In this document: positions 9,691 to 21,448 of the stretch, in pieces
Layout of the letters: each line of letters opens with the position of its first letter
Numbering within the stretch: the first letter of the stretch is position 1
Notes under the pieces: generated by a model
The model's database searches: none
Told to the model about the DNA's origin: nothing
Seen by the model: only the letters and a program-made list of their open reading frames with translations
DNA from: Choricystis sp. odSpoLacu1
Taxonomy: Eukaryota; Chlorophyta; Trebouxiophyceae
DNA: 64,000 nucleotides
Assembly (NCBI GenBank): GCA_958009055.1
Contig: OY253655.1
Coordinates: 372,001 to 436,000 of the forward strand
Direction of reading: 5' to 3'
Position numbers and translations under genes: made by a program

Positions 9691-9926
9691 GGTTCGTGTG
9701 TGTGTGTGTGTTTGCGAAAGGGTGCCTGTCGCGCGTGTGAGCGGGGAGAGGACGGGCGCCGGGGCGGGGGGGCGCGCGCGGCGGGGAAGCGATGAAGGCA
9801 GACACACGAAAAAACGCTCGCACGCTTCTGTGCTCAACGAAAAAAGAAAGCTCTCTCACTCTCTTCTCTCTGCCTTTGACCTCCCCGAAAGCCGGCCAAA
9901 GACACACCCACCCACACCCGCACACC

Positions 9927-10175
9927 ATGTCCCGCCTCCCCGACGACGATGTCACCCTCAAAGGCGCCCCGCCGCCGCCGCCGCCGCCGCCGCCCACGGA
10001 CGAGCCTGCAGCCCCAGGTGGCGCGGCCGCCTCCCGCGAGCCGGGCGCCCACCGCGCCGCCGCCGCCACGCACGCCACGCCGCACGCCGAGTTGACCCAC
10101 CCCAAGGATGCGGCCGCCAGCGCGGCGGCGCGCCACCGAGATGAGAAAGCGCAGGGGCACACGGGGCAGTGGTGA
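9927..10175 (+). CDS. Small hydrophilic protein, unknown
   Basis: This is a single exon of about 82 aa starting MSRLPDDDVTLKG, with a nine-proline run encoded by CCG repeats and an Ala/His-rich middle. It ends DEKAQGHTGQW followed by TGA. No signal peptide or membrane segment is visible. It sits 236 bp from the divergent ASF1 start and converges on the dikinase gene, so position and a good start context support a real gene. I do not recognise the family. Confidence 0.5.
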   Translation: MSRLPDDDVTLKGAPPPPPPPPPTDEPAAPGGAAASREPGAHRAAAATHATPHAELTHPKDAAASAAARHRDEKAQGHTGQW

Positions 10176-10271
10176 GTGGGCGTGTTTTTTGCTTGCTTTG
10201 CTTTTGTTTTTTTGCTTTGCAACCTCTCTCTCGCACTCCCTAAACACGTCAACACGACTCTCTCCCTTCTC

Positions 10272-13200
10272 TCACACCACCTGCGGCCTGGCCTGCACAA
10301 TGACCACCCCCCCTCCAACCACGCACCCCTCCACATCCTGAGGGCCCCCCCCCGCCGCGGTCTCCACCGCCGCCCCCACCGCCGCCAGCGACCCAAACAG
10401 AGCGTCCCGGGCGCTGGGGTCCCAGGCCAGGGGTTCGGAGGCCAAGTCAGTGGTGGACAGGGTGAGGGGGGGCACGCACAGCGAGTCGTGCAGGCCCGCG
10501 CCGGAGAAGTCGGCCAGGTCCTCCCCGTTTGAATCCGACCGAAAGATGACGGCGCCGCCGGGAGGCGTGCGCCACACGCACCGCTTGGAGGGCAGGGTGA
10601 GGGTGGCGATGGTGGTGGGGGGCGCTTTGCGCGCGCGGAACGCGGCCGCGCGGCCGGGCGCGGCAGACACGAGCGCCTCCCCCGCGCCCGCCACCACCTC
10701 GCCGTAGACGGTGGCCGCGTCCGCGCCACCCGCGGCGGTGGGGTCCGCGCTGTGCAGCACAAACGCGTGGTCGGCGGGGGCGACGGCCTGGACGAGGACA
10801 CTCATGGAGAGGTCTGCGTCGGGGACGCGCGCGGCGCGGCGCGCCAACCACGCGCGGTCGGTCCACGCGGACGCCCACACGCCACAGATCGCGCCCCAGG
10901 CAGCGGTCCAGGAGGCGTCAGCATCGCTCGCCCACGTGCCGGACGGGACGACGCCCGCGGCCGCGGCGGCGGACGCCAGCGCGGCGCGCAGGCCGGCGGG
11001 TGGTGTGAGCGTCGTGGACACGACAGTCCGCAACTCGGCCAGCTCTGCAGCTGGTAGCCCCGTGGGCGAGGCAGCAGCTTTCATGACAGCCGCGCGTAGG
11101 GTTTTGACGGTGGCAGACGTGGCCGCGTTGGACGGGTCGGCCAGCACGCGGTCCAGGGTGCCAAACGGCAGGGCGACGGACGAAGGGATGGTGACGGCGA
11201 CACCCTTGGCCGCGGCAGTGACGGCCGGCAGGGACGCGCGCAGCGTCGCCAGGTTCAACGCTTTGGCGCCGACACCGCGAGATGAGGCGTAGTCGGGCTC
11301 GGTGACGACCCAGGCGGTGGGAGGGGGCGGCTTGACGAGGACGAGGGGGGTGGTGGGTTGGGCGGTGCCCGCGCCCGGTGTCGCCACCACGCCGCCCGCC
11401 GTCACCACGACGTCACCCCCTGGAGCGACGGCAGCCGTGGCCACGGTGCCAGCCAACTTTTTCACAGCTTCCAAGGCTTCCACTTCATGCGCGGTGGCCA
11501 GCAGGGTGCCCTGCGCGCGCGCGCGCAGGGCGAGGTGGGCAAGTGCGTCGATCGACGTGGGCGTGAGCACGGCGGCCGCACCCGGGGGGACGTCCTCCGA
11601 TCCATCGACTGTCCCACACACCAGGATGGCGCCCTCTGGGTATGCAGCACCCGCCGCTTCACCCAACGACGCCAGCACGGTGACGGTACCCACCGCGACG
11701 CCGGCGGTCGGCGACGCGACCACGCTCCACGCGCCGCCCCCTGCGGCCGCGCGCGCGGACGCGGCCAGCGCCGCCAGCAGCCCCCCCGCCGCCGCCAGGG
11801 GCATGCCGCGTGCGGTTTCTTCGCCAAACGTGGCCACGTGCACGTCGTCGATGCCGGCGGCAGCGCCGATGGCGGTGGCGGCGGGCTGTACGGCCGCGAC
11901 CGCAGCGTCCGCGGCGGCCGCCACCGCCAGCTCGGTGCGCTGGGCGGCGGCCAGGACGAGGCGGGGGTCGACGGATGCACCGTCGGCCGTCATGTCGGCC
12001 GCGAGTTTGGACCACAGGGCGGAGCACTGGGCGACGTCACCGCCTGCCGGAGCGTCCAGTGCAGCAGACCGCAGCAGCGTCGCCACCATGCCCGCACGAT
12101 CGCTTTGACTCAGGTCCGGATTCGCAGCGTCCGCCTCCACCCGCGTCCTCAGGAACGCGTCCAGCGCGACGTCCAGCAGGGCGGCATCGCGCGGCGCGCC
12201 GGGCGCCGTCCACACCGGCCTCAACCACTCCCGAATCTCCACCACCTTGCCGGGCGCCCACCATTCGCCCCGGTGGGCCCGCAGGTCGTTGATGTGCCAG
12301 ACGAGGTCGGGGGGCAGGGAGTTGGAGGCGGCGTCCGCCGCGGCATCCAAGTCTGCGCCCGAGTGTGTCGACTTGAGCATGCGCAAGTAGTGTTCGAACG
12401 CGCCCTTCATGTGGGGCATGTGAAAGGGGGTGGCGGCCACGGGGCGGGGCCAGGCCGCCATGTCGGCCCGCGTCAGGCGGCCCCTGTGCCACAGGGTGTC
12501 GTTGTAGGTGTTTTCGTCGCCCGTGTCCATGAACGCCAAGTAGGCTTCACAGATGGTCACATCGTCGGGCGTCGTGTTGGTGTGCAGCTTTTGGTGCCAC
12601 TGTTCGAGGAAGGGTTCATCGATGCCGGGCCTGTGGGGTGGAGTGGTGGGGTGGGGGTGGGGTGGGGTCGCATCGTTTTTGTGTGTGTGTGTGTGTGTGT
12701 TTTCGCCACAACAAACACAACAGGGAGCCTCCCTCCCACACACCCACATCGCCTCCCTCACACCTGTGCCCCTCCTTGATGCCAAACTCGCGCATGATGT
12801 TCAGAATACCGTGCCTCACGTCGTCGCCCGCGCCCCCACCCCGGGGCAGGCAGGCCAGGGCGACACGAGCCAGTGTGCGCGCGTCTGCGTCTTCGACGCT
12901 GGCCGCCATGCGCGCGACCGCCTCCGCCACCGCGCGCTGCACGCCCGCCACATCCTTGGGCTGGTGGCAGGCGCCTCCCCCATACCAGGACAGCAGTTTG
13001 AGGGCGGACAGGCGCAGCCAGGCAGCCAGGACGCCGACGCCGGGGGCGCCCGCGGCGGCCGCGTCGTCGACGCAGCCCACAACAGCGGCAAACCGTTGAA
13101 ACAGCGACGCGTTGCCGCCACGCTCGGTGGCGACAGCACGCGCCAGCACGGAGGCAGCAGAGGGTGGAGTCAGGCGCACGATGAAGTCGCCGCCGCCAGG

Positions 13201-13768
13201 CGCGTGGGCCCAGTCGCCCGGGCCGCGGTCGAGGACAAACACGAGGGAGGGGGGGGGGCGGGGACGGAAACACAATGTCGAGGCGCCCTGTCAAAGGCGT
13301 GCGCACCGCGCCTCCATCGGCGGGCACGGTGCCAGCCGGCCACACAGCTTCATCGGGTGTCGTCCACCCATCCGTCGACCAGTGGAGGGTGGTGCCGGGG
13401 GGCAGGTCGGGCGAGGGGGTGAGAGTGACAACGGTCGACCCGTCGCCGCGCGCGGCCGCGACGGCGGACACGCCCGCCTCCGGCCAGTCGCGTTCAGCGA
13501 TGATGGTGGGGGTGGTGGTGGTGGTGGGAGGGGAGACAGTGACGGGGGTGGCGCGCAAGGGCAGCAGCGGTCTGTGGAGTGGTGGGCGTGTTTTTGTTTG
13601 GTGAGCGTCGAAGCTCCGAGGGCTGACCCTCGTGTGGCTGCCGCGAACCCGCTCTGTTGTCCGCACACCCTCCCCATCTCCGCACCTGGACACCACCCTC
13701 GGCACGGCGGCCCGCCAGGGCGCGGCCGCCAGGGGCGGGCGCGCGTGCGGTTTGGCGAATGAGCGCAT
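10272..13768 (-). CDS. GWD: Alpha-glucan water dikinase
   Basis: Exons are 13768-13686, 13571-12764 and 12630-10272, about 1082 aa. GWD transfers the beta-phosphate of ATP to glucosyl residues of starch, opening granules for degradation in the plastid. The N-terminus looks like a transit peptide. One CBM45-like starch-binding module follows (TTLHWSTDGWTTPDEAVWPA, LVFVLDRGPGDWAHAPGGGD). Family landmarks come next: FLEQWHQKLHTNTTPDDVTI, the phosphohistidine segment DALAHLALRARAQGTLLATA, PSSVALPFGTLDRVL, and the C-terminal nucleotide-binding block VIFRSDSNGEDLADFSGAGL ending VIVQARPQVV. Plant GWD1 has about 1400 aa and two CBM45 modules; here only one is visible. A 10-G run at 13249-13258 breaks the frame inside the CBM and nine would repair it. 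Confidence 0.95.
12679..12700. repeat. (TG)n microsatellite in GWD intron 2
   Basis: A TG dinucleotide tract lies inside the intron 12763-12631 of the dikinase gene. On the transcribed strand it reads as a CA tract in the middle of the intron. Confidence 0.8.
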
Positions 13769-13916
13769 AGAATCGGGTCAAAGGAAAAAAAGAGAGTGAA
13801 AAAAACAGACCCTCACAGTTTCGGTCGCGCTTTTTCTCTTTCGCGCACGTGCCGGCGGGCGCGCTCCCCCAGACACACGCACGCACTCGGACAAGCACAA
13901 GCGCCACCCCAGCACC

Positions 13917-14483
13917 ATGCAGCAACCGCCAGCCGGTGAGTGAGCTGTGGGGGGTGGCGGCAAAAAAACGCGGCGCACATGTGCGTGTTGTCTCTGCCTG
14001 CGCTTCGCGTCCCTCCCGCCCGACCGAGGACTGGTCGTGGCGACGTGTGATGATGCAGAGCGTGGCCACGACACGGTGGAGACAAGGAGAGACGGGGGGA
14101 GGGAAGCGACGGCGCGCTCGCGCAGCGGGCACAAAAAAACACCCGCTTGCGTGTTGACCTTCCCGCTGGTGAGAAGCTTCTCACTGACCCGCCTCCCACT
14201 CCAACACACAGGCTACCCCGGCGGCAAAGCCACCGCCCCTCCCTACCCAGGCTACCCGCCCCCCGCGTACGGGGCCCAGGGGTACGGCGGCCAGCAGCAG
14301 GGGTACCCCCCTCAGTACGCGCAGGCGCAGGGCTACCCGGGGTATCCGCAGCAACCGCAGTACTACCAGCCTCCACCACCGCCCCAGCAGCAGGGGGGGG
14401 GTGCTGCGGCGGGCAAAGGGTGCCTGGCATCGTTGCTGGCGTGCACGTGCTGCTGCCTGGTGTGCGAGATGTGTCTCGACTAA
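13917..14483 (+). CDS. CYSTM-type cysteine-rich tail-anchored membrane protein
   Basis: Exons are 13917-13935 and 14212-14483, about 96 aa. The first exon encodes only MQQPPAG. Exon 2 has Tyr-Pro-Gly repeats (GYPGGKAT, PGYPPPAYGAQGYGG, GYPGYPQQPQYY) and then the C-terminal Cys-rich hydrophobic tail GCLASLLACTCCCLVCEMCL. This layout matches the eukaryotic CYSTM family: short proteins with a Pro/Gly/Tyr-rich N-terminus and a Cys-rich tail anchor, linked to stress tolerance and plasma-membrane or endomembrane location. The start is divergent from GWD by 148 bp. The intron contains a 16-bp palindrome at 14169-14184. Confidence 0.85.
14169..14184. repeat. 16-bp perfect palindrome in intron
   Basis: GTGAGAAGCTTCTCAC reads identically on both strands. 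It lies 28 nt upstream of the acceptor of the CYSTM gene intron and itself contains a GTGAG pseudo-donor. Confidence 0.85.
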
Positions 14484-14585
14484 CGCGCATTTTCCCCTTT
14501 GAACTGTTGCCCGGGGCGCGCTGAGACATGAAGCGGGGACAAGAGGGTGTAGCTTTTCTTTGTGTAATTCTTTTTCACATTTTTT

Positions 14586-16415
14586 TCAATCGTTGTCCGC
14601 GTGCACGTGCCCCACAAACCCAAACTGAGGCAGCACGCGCCGGTGCAGGCCGGCCGCCGCCAGCGCCGCGATCGCTGCCAGCACACTGGTGACCAGTGAC
14701 GCACGCATCGCGGCCCGCCCTGCCGCAATCACGGCCGCCAAGGCGGCGGCCGCCGCCACCCCAACCAACGCGTTGCGTGTCCGCGTCACCTGCGCCCGCC
14801 CTTGCTGGCACAGCGAGCACAACGCTGTGTGCTGCGTGTCCCGGTCCAGCGCCACCCGCGCAGACAGCGGTCGCGGCGGCGGCGGCGGCGCCCCGGGTGC
14901 GTAGGTGGGGCCGCCCCCGCCGACGCGGTCGATCCAGGCGCGCAAGGAGGCAACGAAATTGTCTGACGACACCAAATAGTAGGCCCGCGTCCACGTCTGG
15001 AGAGACGCCGCCAACCTCCCCCCCTGTTGGAAGAGCAAGACGCCATCCGAGTCAAAGATGAAGGATTGAGCAAAGTGGGTGAAGAAGGGGGGCAGGAGTT
15101 TGAAGCGCAGGATCATGAGGAAGAAGCGCCACCGCATCGCGAGCGTGGTTTTTGGTTTTTGCAGGCCCTCTGGCGCTGGTGCTGGGGCCGGGTCTTCGTA
15201 GGCGGCGTCGCACAGGAAGACGCGGGCGCGGCCGGGCGCGGTTGGGGTCGCGTACAGGCAGGTGGACGACACCATGGCACCGCCGGGTTGGCGGTAGCGA
15301 TAGCGAACGTGGGTGGGCGCGTAGAAAGTGAGTCGCGAGATGGTGGACACGTCGGAAGGAGGGGCCATGACGGACTGAACGTGTGTGTGTGAAGCAGTGA
15401 AAAAAAGGTTGATCGGGTTTGGGGACGGCGTGTGGGGGTGAAACGAAAAAACAAAAAACCCACAACCTCCAACCACTCACCGCGATGTCAAAATCGATTG
15501 TTGCCCCGGGATCCGCGTCCGAACGCGGTCTCCGCACCATCGGCACTGGCTTCACGTTGGCGCGGTCGAGAGTGGCAAGGCCTGGGGAGTGAGAGGAGTA
15601 TTTTTGTCAGCACCACCGGCTACCAATCGTCCGCCCCCCCACCTCTTCCTTTCCACTTTCCACTTGCCGTGATGGGACACAGGCAAATGACACGGATCTA
15701 GGAGATTCTCCAGCAGTATCTCCCACGGATAGAGCACGTCGCGAGTGTACCAGCCGCGTCTTTCAACGGCGGACACAACCTCGACGGGAACGGGCGGCGG
15801 CGGTGCCGCCGTCGCGCGACCAGCCGCCCCCGCATCACACTCTGGCCACACAAACAGCATCCCCGCCGCCACAGTCGTGGGATACATCTGCAGGCGGGTG
15901 CGTGGCGAGGCCAGGCCGGTGGCCAGGGCTGTGGGGTCGTGCTCTGATTGAGGCAGGCGCGTGCACGCGCCGCACCCGCCAAACTGCCACCCATGGTACG
16001 AGCACGACAGGCTGGGGGTGCCTCCATCCTTGGGGTTGGGGTCGATGCGCCCCTCGGAGAGTGGGGCCAGGCGATGGGGGCAGGCGTCGCGCGCGACACG
16101 CCACACGGCGTCAGCGTCGCGCCAGGCCACGAGATCGAGGCCGAGCACGGAGACCGCGTGCGGGCGGTCGGGGACGGCGGCTGACGCGCCGGAGACACAC
16201 AGCACTGGGTACCAGTTTTTGGTCCAGGCAAACGATGGAGTGGCGGCTGCTGCTTCCACGGCGGACGCTTCGGCAGAGGTTAGCACGTCGGTGGTCGGGA
16301 GGGCCGCATCGGTAGCGGCGGGGCGCGTGCGGCGGTTGGCGCGCGGTGGGCCCACGCGCGGGCAAGGGCGCCGTGGCGGTGCCAACAGTGGGCGGCGCGC
16401 GTGCGTGGTGCGCAT
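14586..16415 (-). CDS. PAO/TIC55-family Rieske-type oxygenase
   Basis: Exons are 16415-15668, 15581-15481 and 15374-14586, about 545 aa. A Rieske [2Fe-2S] motif is clear: CPHRLAPLSEG followed by CSYHGWQF (C-x-H...C-x2-H). The mononuclear iron site follows as ENLLDPCHLPVSHHG. The C-terminal domain has an AYYLVSSDNFVASLRAW segment, a C-x2-C (CSLC) pair typical of the PAO/TIC55/PTC52/CAO group, and two hydrophobic helices that would anchor it in a plastid membrane. The N-terminus is a plausible transit peptide. Pheophorbide a oxygenase opens the chlorin ring during chlorophyll breakdown; PTC52 and TIC55 relatives have other substrates, so the exact reaction is uncertain. The first intron (15667-15582) starts GCAAGT and ends AG, a GC-AG intron. 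Confidence 0.88.
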
Positions 16416-16776
16416 AGTGCGGCGTGTGTTGGGGGCGGAGTGTGCTTGATGCGAAAGCTGAGGGTGTGGATGCGCGCCGAGACGGGTCGTTCGCTTCTCT
16501 CGTTTTCTCCCCCAGAGAAGTCCACACTTTTGCGAGGGCCCATCTTGCGCGCGTTTCCTCCCCCCGCCCCCTCGTTTCCCCCTCCCCCGCCACGCGCCCA
16601 GGGGAACACCACTCCCCTGACGCTCTGCCGGGAGAACACGAGGCCAACCCCCACCGGGCACGCCTGTGCGCCGCGCAACGAACAGCCGCGCGCGCGCGCG
16701 CGCCGCGCGGGGGCCCACCTCTCTCCCCGTGCTCAGCCCCCTCCCCTCCCCCTCGTTTTCCTCCCACACGTTTCAC
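16416..16776. promoter_or_regulatory. Divergent promoter region, oxygenase / GH5 glycosidase
   Basis: About 360 bp separate two start codons pointing away from each other. The sequence is GC-rich with pyrimidine tracts (C/T-rich on plus before 16777) and an alternating GC stretch near 16684-16705. I see no TATA box. No coding region is supported. Confidence 0.5.
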
Positions 16777-19700
16777 ATGGCTCCCACACGCGTTGCCACC
16801 CACGGCCGCCGCCTCCCGGTGGCGCTGCTGCTGACCGTTGTGGCGGCCGCGACCACCCATGCTGCGACTGCGCCGCTGGCCGCCGCCGCCACCCCCGCCC
16901 TCTCCGCCACCCTGGCTGCTGCCTCTACCTCACCTCTGACCACCCGCTCAACCGCGTCCGAGGCGACCGCCGCGACCGCCCCCCGATGCGGCGCAGTCGC
17001 GCGCGTCACGCCTGCATGGACCACCGTGACTGGCGCCCGCGCCGCCTCGGTGGACGTGGAACTGGTGAACAATGATGCCAGTGTTTCCATGGCGGCGCCC
17101 TGGAGCGTCCACATGAGCGGCTCTTACGCCCGCGTGCTGCAAGCGTGGAACGTGGACGTTCCCTCGGCCGCCGCTGTCAACGGCAGTGTGGCTGGGTCGG
17201 CGGCCGGGTATTGGCAGGTGAGTGGGTTGTGTTTGGATGGATGGACAAAGGAGAGAGAGACGACGGGTGGTGTGAAGGGAGGACAACGAAAAAGGTCCGA
17301 CGCCTCCTCCCTTCCCTCCCCTCCTCCCCTCCTCAGACCATCCCTCCCGCCGGCGGCACCACCACGTTCGGCATGGTCGTCGAGCTGGCCGACCCCGACG
17401 CCGACCCCACCCCCTCCACACTGACCATCAACGGCGCCCCCTGCAACGTCGCGTCGGCGGCCGCGCCGCTCGTGACGCCCCCGCCCCCCCGCGGCGACGC
17501 GCACACCGAGGCCGACGGCATGACAACCCGGGACGGCCTCATCATCGGGGTGGACGGCAACCCCGTCTTCCTGATGGGCATCAACTGGTTTGGGTTTGAT
17601 TGTGGCGCCACCATGACGGACGGTCTGTGGGGCGGGCGCGACGCGGTGGCCCAGGATTTCGCAAACGTCGTCTACCGCATCAAGCTGCTGGGCTTCAACT
17701 CGGTGCGGCTGCCCTTTTCGTTTCGGGACTTGTACGGTGCCTCCCCCAAGTGGCTCAACACGCGGTGCACGTACACGCCGCCGAGTGTGGTGGCGGCGCA
17801 GACGAAACCGGGTGACGTGCTCACAGAGGCCGCCCCGCCCGGCCCTGGAGACGCGTTCACCACATCCTCCCACGGCACCTGCAACTCCTACCTGCCCCAT
17901 ACCTCCACCCTGGACCGCTTCCTGTGGACGGTGGACTACCTGACGGCCAACGGACTGTATGTGATGCTGGACAACCAATTCAACCTCGACCAAACTGCGA
18001 CCCAGCAACCCTCCCTCTGGGTGGAGCGCTGGACCGATCTCGCCACCCGCCTCACCAAGCAGTACCCGCGTGCCGCCTCCATGTCGTTGATCGACATTCT
18101 GAACGAGCCCGACGCGTGGGGGGTGGGGTGGACGCCCGCCAACAGGAAGCCGGGGTATGGCGACATGGCGTTGACCATCATGGATTCACTCTACAAAGTC
18201 AACCCGGGCTTCCTGTACGTGCTGGAAGGCTGTGGCCAGCCCGGCCTCGCCAAAAACTGGGGGGACGGCATGGCGGTGGATCCCGAGCTTGTGAAAGCGC
18301 GCGGCCTGTCCGACCCCAACCCGTTCTTTCGCGCGCTGCTCACCAAGCCCTACCTCAACCAAGTGGTGGCGGGGCCGCATGTCTACTCGCCCTCGGTGTC
18401 GTCGGCGCAGGACTCGACGCAGGGGCCGCCTCTGTACAAGCGGTTGAGCCAGGTGAGGGGAAGGGAGGGGGTGGAGAGGAGCGAGAGAAGAAAAAACGCC
18501 GCCGCAGTTTTCATTTTCCAACCTCTTCCCTCCCCACACCACCCTCAGTCCTTTGGCTACCTCAACAAACAAGGCTACTGCGACGGCTCCAACAAGGTGG
18601 GCGCTCCATCCGGCAACTGTCACATCTTCCCCGTCGTCATTGGGGAGACAGGGACAGGCTTCATCGACCCGCGCGACCTGCAGCCCCAACTCGACCTGGC
18701 CGCCTGGTCAGTGGCGAAAGCTGGCTCCCCGGCGTCCGACGGCCTGCACGCCCCCGTGCAAGGCTTCTTCTGGTGGGCGTGGAACGCCAACGGGGACGGC
18801 GCCATGGGCATCGTGCAGAGCGACTGGACCGCGATCGACTGGGCCAAAGTGCGGTACCTGCAGACTGTCGGCCTGCGCCCCTGGTATGTGCCCGCGCCGC
18901 CGCTGCCGCTCCCGCCACCGACCACGCTGCCGCCCGCACTGGGGGAGCCGGCGACGCCGCCCCCGCTGCCGGAGCCGATCGCGCCGCCGCAGCCGACACC
19001 GGCGCCCGCGCCACCGGTGACGCGCCCGCCGCTGCCGACGCCGCTGCCGACGCCGGCGCCGACGCCGGCCGCGCCCAGCTCCAACCCCTTCGATTCCGGG
19101 TCCACCACCACCCCCCTCAACGGCGACCTGTTCGACTGGGCGCGCGGCATCCTGGATGCGGGCGGGTCGACGGCAGCGGGGACGGTGTGGGCCGAGTCGG
19201 AGGAGGGCTCTGCGCCTCTCTCCACCCGCCACCTGGGCACGCGGGGCGCCCTGGTGCTGGGCGTGGATGGCGCCCCAATGTCCCTGCGCGCGGTGGCGTG
19301 GCCCGGGTTTGATGGCGCGGGTGCGTGGCCCTCGGTTCTGTGCGGCAACACGACCCTCACTGGCGACATCCGCGTCGCCCTGGCCCGCGCCACCGCCCTC
19401 GGCTTCAACGCCGTCAAGCTGCCGTTCACGCTGGAAGCAGTCCTGGGCGCCTCCGACCCGGTGGCCGCCGTCCCCGCTGAACGGGCGTGCGTGGCGACGC
19501 CCGCGGCTGACGTGGAGGCTGCCACGCGGCCGCCGTCCACGCCGCCGTCCGTGTGGCAACGCTTCCCTCCCCTGCCCCCCAACAACGGCACCTGCAACGC
19601 GGGCGCCCCGGCCTGGCCCCCCCTCGCCCGCCTGCGCTGGGTGGCGGATACGGTGGCGGCGTCCGGGTTATACGTCATTCTGGAGGAGGGGGGCGCGTCG

Positions 19701-21210
19701 GCGGCCGCTGATCCCGCTGCGTGGGTCGACGGGTGGGCCACTGTCGCCACTGCACTGGCATCATCCCCCACCACTGGAGCCCACCTCGCCCTGCGCCTGC
19801 TGGCCAACCCGGACGCGCTGGGCCTGGAGTGGGTGCCCCCCACCACATCGCTTGCGTCCGGCTCGGCCGCGCGCCCGTCCCTGCGCCGCCTGCTGCTCAC
19901 AGGCCTCGACGCCCTGGCCCGCGTCGCCCCGTCCTCCCTCCTCCTCGTCCCAGGTGGTGGCCAAGCCTCCCTGTTGGGCGGCATCCAGGGGAGCGGCTTT
20001 GCGGTGGCTCAAGCCGCGCTGGGCGCGGCCTGGGACGGCGGCGCGGGCACTGCTGACGGGTTCCTAGGCGAACTCGCCCTCCGCCCCTACGCAGTCAGGG
20101 TCGCCATCTCGCCCTCGTTGTATGTGCCGGCTGGTGTCAAGCCTCCCACCGGGGACGCGCTGTGGCGGGCGCTGGACGCGAGTGTGGGGTACCTGGCCGC
20201 GCGCGGCTACTGTTGGGGGTCGCCCCCTTTCACCCAGTCGTGCCGCCGCTTCCCCATTGTGCCTGGCGATTTGGGGGGGGCAGGGATGGTGGGAACGGCT
20301 GCTGCACCCCTGCTGGCCGACCTGGGGGCTTGGTTGCGGCCCGACTGTGGCCTCCCCGCGTGCGCGGCCGCGGGCGCGGGCGGCCACGGGCGCGTGCTCT
20401 CGTGGGCCTGGACCGCGTGGGGCGGGGCAGCTGGCTCCCCCTCCCCCAACCTGGTGTCTTCAACGAATGGCTCCATCAACTGGGACACCTACGCCTGGCT
20501 GGCAGCGCTGGGGGCGGCGCCCTGGTGGGCGCCCAAGTCGACCACGCGCGGCGAACGCGCGGCCCCCCCCCCCCACCGACATCCTGGAGGCTGCCCCCCC
20601 ACCCTCGGCCGCCGCCCCGCCCGCCTGCTACGCCCGCATCCGGGTGGATGCCGCGGGCGACGCCACCGTGGGCGGTGGTGGTGCTGGTGGTGGCGGCTCT
20701 TTCCCCCCGCGCAATGCTTCGGTCGGCTCCGTTGTGGTCACCGTGTCCAACGGCGTGGGCGCCTCCGTACCCGCTCCCTGGACACTGGCCCTGACGGGGG
20801 GCAAGCTGGCCGCCGTGCTGCAGGCGCAGGGTCTGGCCAGCCCTGTGCTGGATGGGCGGGGCGGGGTGCGGGGCGCCGTGCGCGAGCCGTGGGCCGTGCT
20901 GTGGCCGTCGCGCGCCAACGCGGTGGCCGTCGCCTTCATCGCCGCCTCCCCCACGCGCACCGGGCTGGCTCCCACGGAGGTCGCCGTGAACGACCTTGCC
21001 TGCGAAGTCGCGTTTGACGATGGCAGCGACGGCGATGGCGGTGCGACTGCTGCCGTAGCCCCGCTCGCCCTGCCCGCGGCCGTCGCGTCGGCGCCCGCCC
21101 CCCCCGCCGCGCGCGCGCCCGCCCGCCGGGGGGCGGTGCGGGCCGAGGTGGAGGCGTCGTCCAAGCCGCCGCGCACGGTGGTGACGACGACGTCGACTCG
21201 GGTGGCGTGA
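16777..21210 (+). CDS. Secreted bimodular GH5 glycosidase; second module catalytically degenerate
   Basis: Exons are 16777-17217, 17337-18452 and 18549-21210, about 1405 aa. Order: signal peptide; CBM2/CBM49-like beta module (APWSVHMSGSYARVLQAW); GH5 module 1; long Pro-rich linker; GH5-like module 2; a second beta module of the same type (APWTLALTGGKLAAVLQAQG). Module 1 has the GH5 acid/base in SLIDILNEPDAWGVGW and the nucleophile in FPVVIGETGTGF, so it should be an active endo-acting beta-glycanase, probably cellulase-like. Module 2 aligns along its length (KLPFTLEAVLGAS, SGLYVILEEG) but reads LRLLANPDALGLEW and FPIVPGDLGGAG: both glutamates are gone. A 12-C run at 20563-20574 displaces the frame before the last module; 11 would restore it. 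Likely exported, acting on cell-wall or environmental polysaccharide. Confidence 0.88.
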
Positions 21211-21344
21211 CAGGAAGTAAAAAACATTCATCTCTTTCGGCTTCTTTTTTTTTGTTCCCTAGCCCCACTCTTTTTCTTTCCGGCCGCGAGCACACACACA
21301 CACACAAGGGGTTTCTTCCGTGTAAAAAACGCGCCACCCCGCCG

Positions 21345-21362
21345 TTCGCTCCTGCGAGCGAA
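21345..21362. repeat. Hairpin in 5' leader of pseudouridine synthase gene
   Basis: Arms TTCGCTC (21345-21351) and GAGCGAA (21356-21362) pair perfectly over a 4-nt loop about 90 nt before the start codon. It may be a leader-RNA hairpin; significance unknown in such GC-rich DNA. Confidence 0.45.
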
Positions 21363-21448
21363 GCGGGGGCTTTTCGACACAGAGGGAGAGAGCGGGAGAA
21401 AGTGCGGGAGCGTCCCACTTTTCTCTCTCGTTCCGGCAACACGGCACC

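Noticed and set aside
11358..12779. Long plus-strand frame (about 470 codons) across the dikinase gene
   Set aside because: It is the antisense shadow of GWD in GC-rich sequence; composition is Arg/Gly/His-rich and GWD motifs on the other strand are unambiguous.
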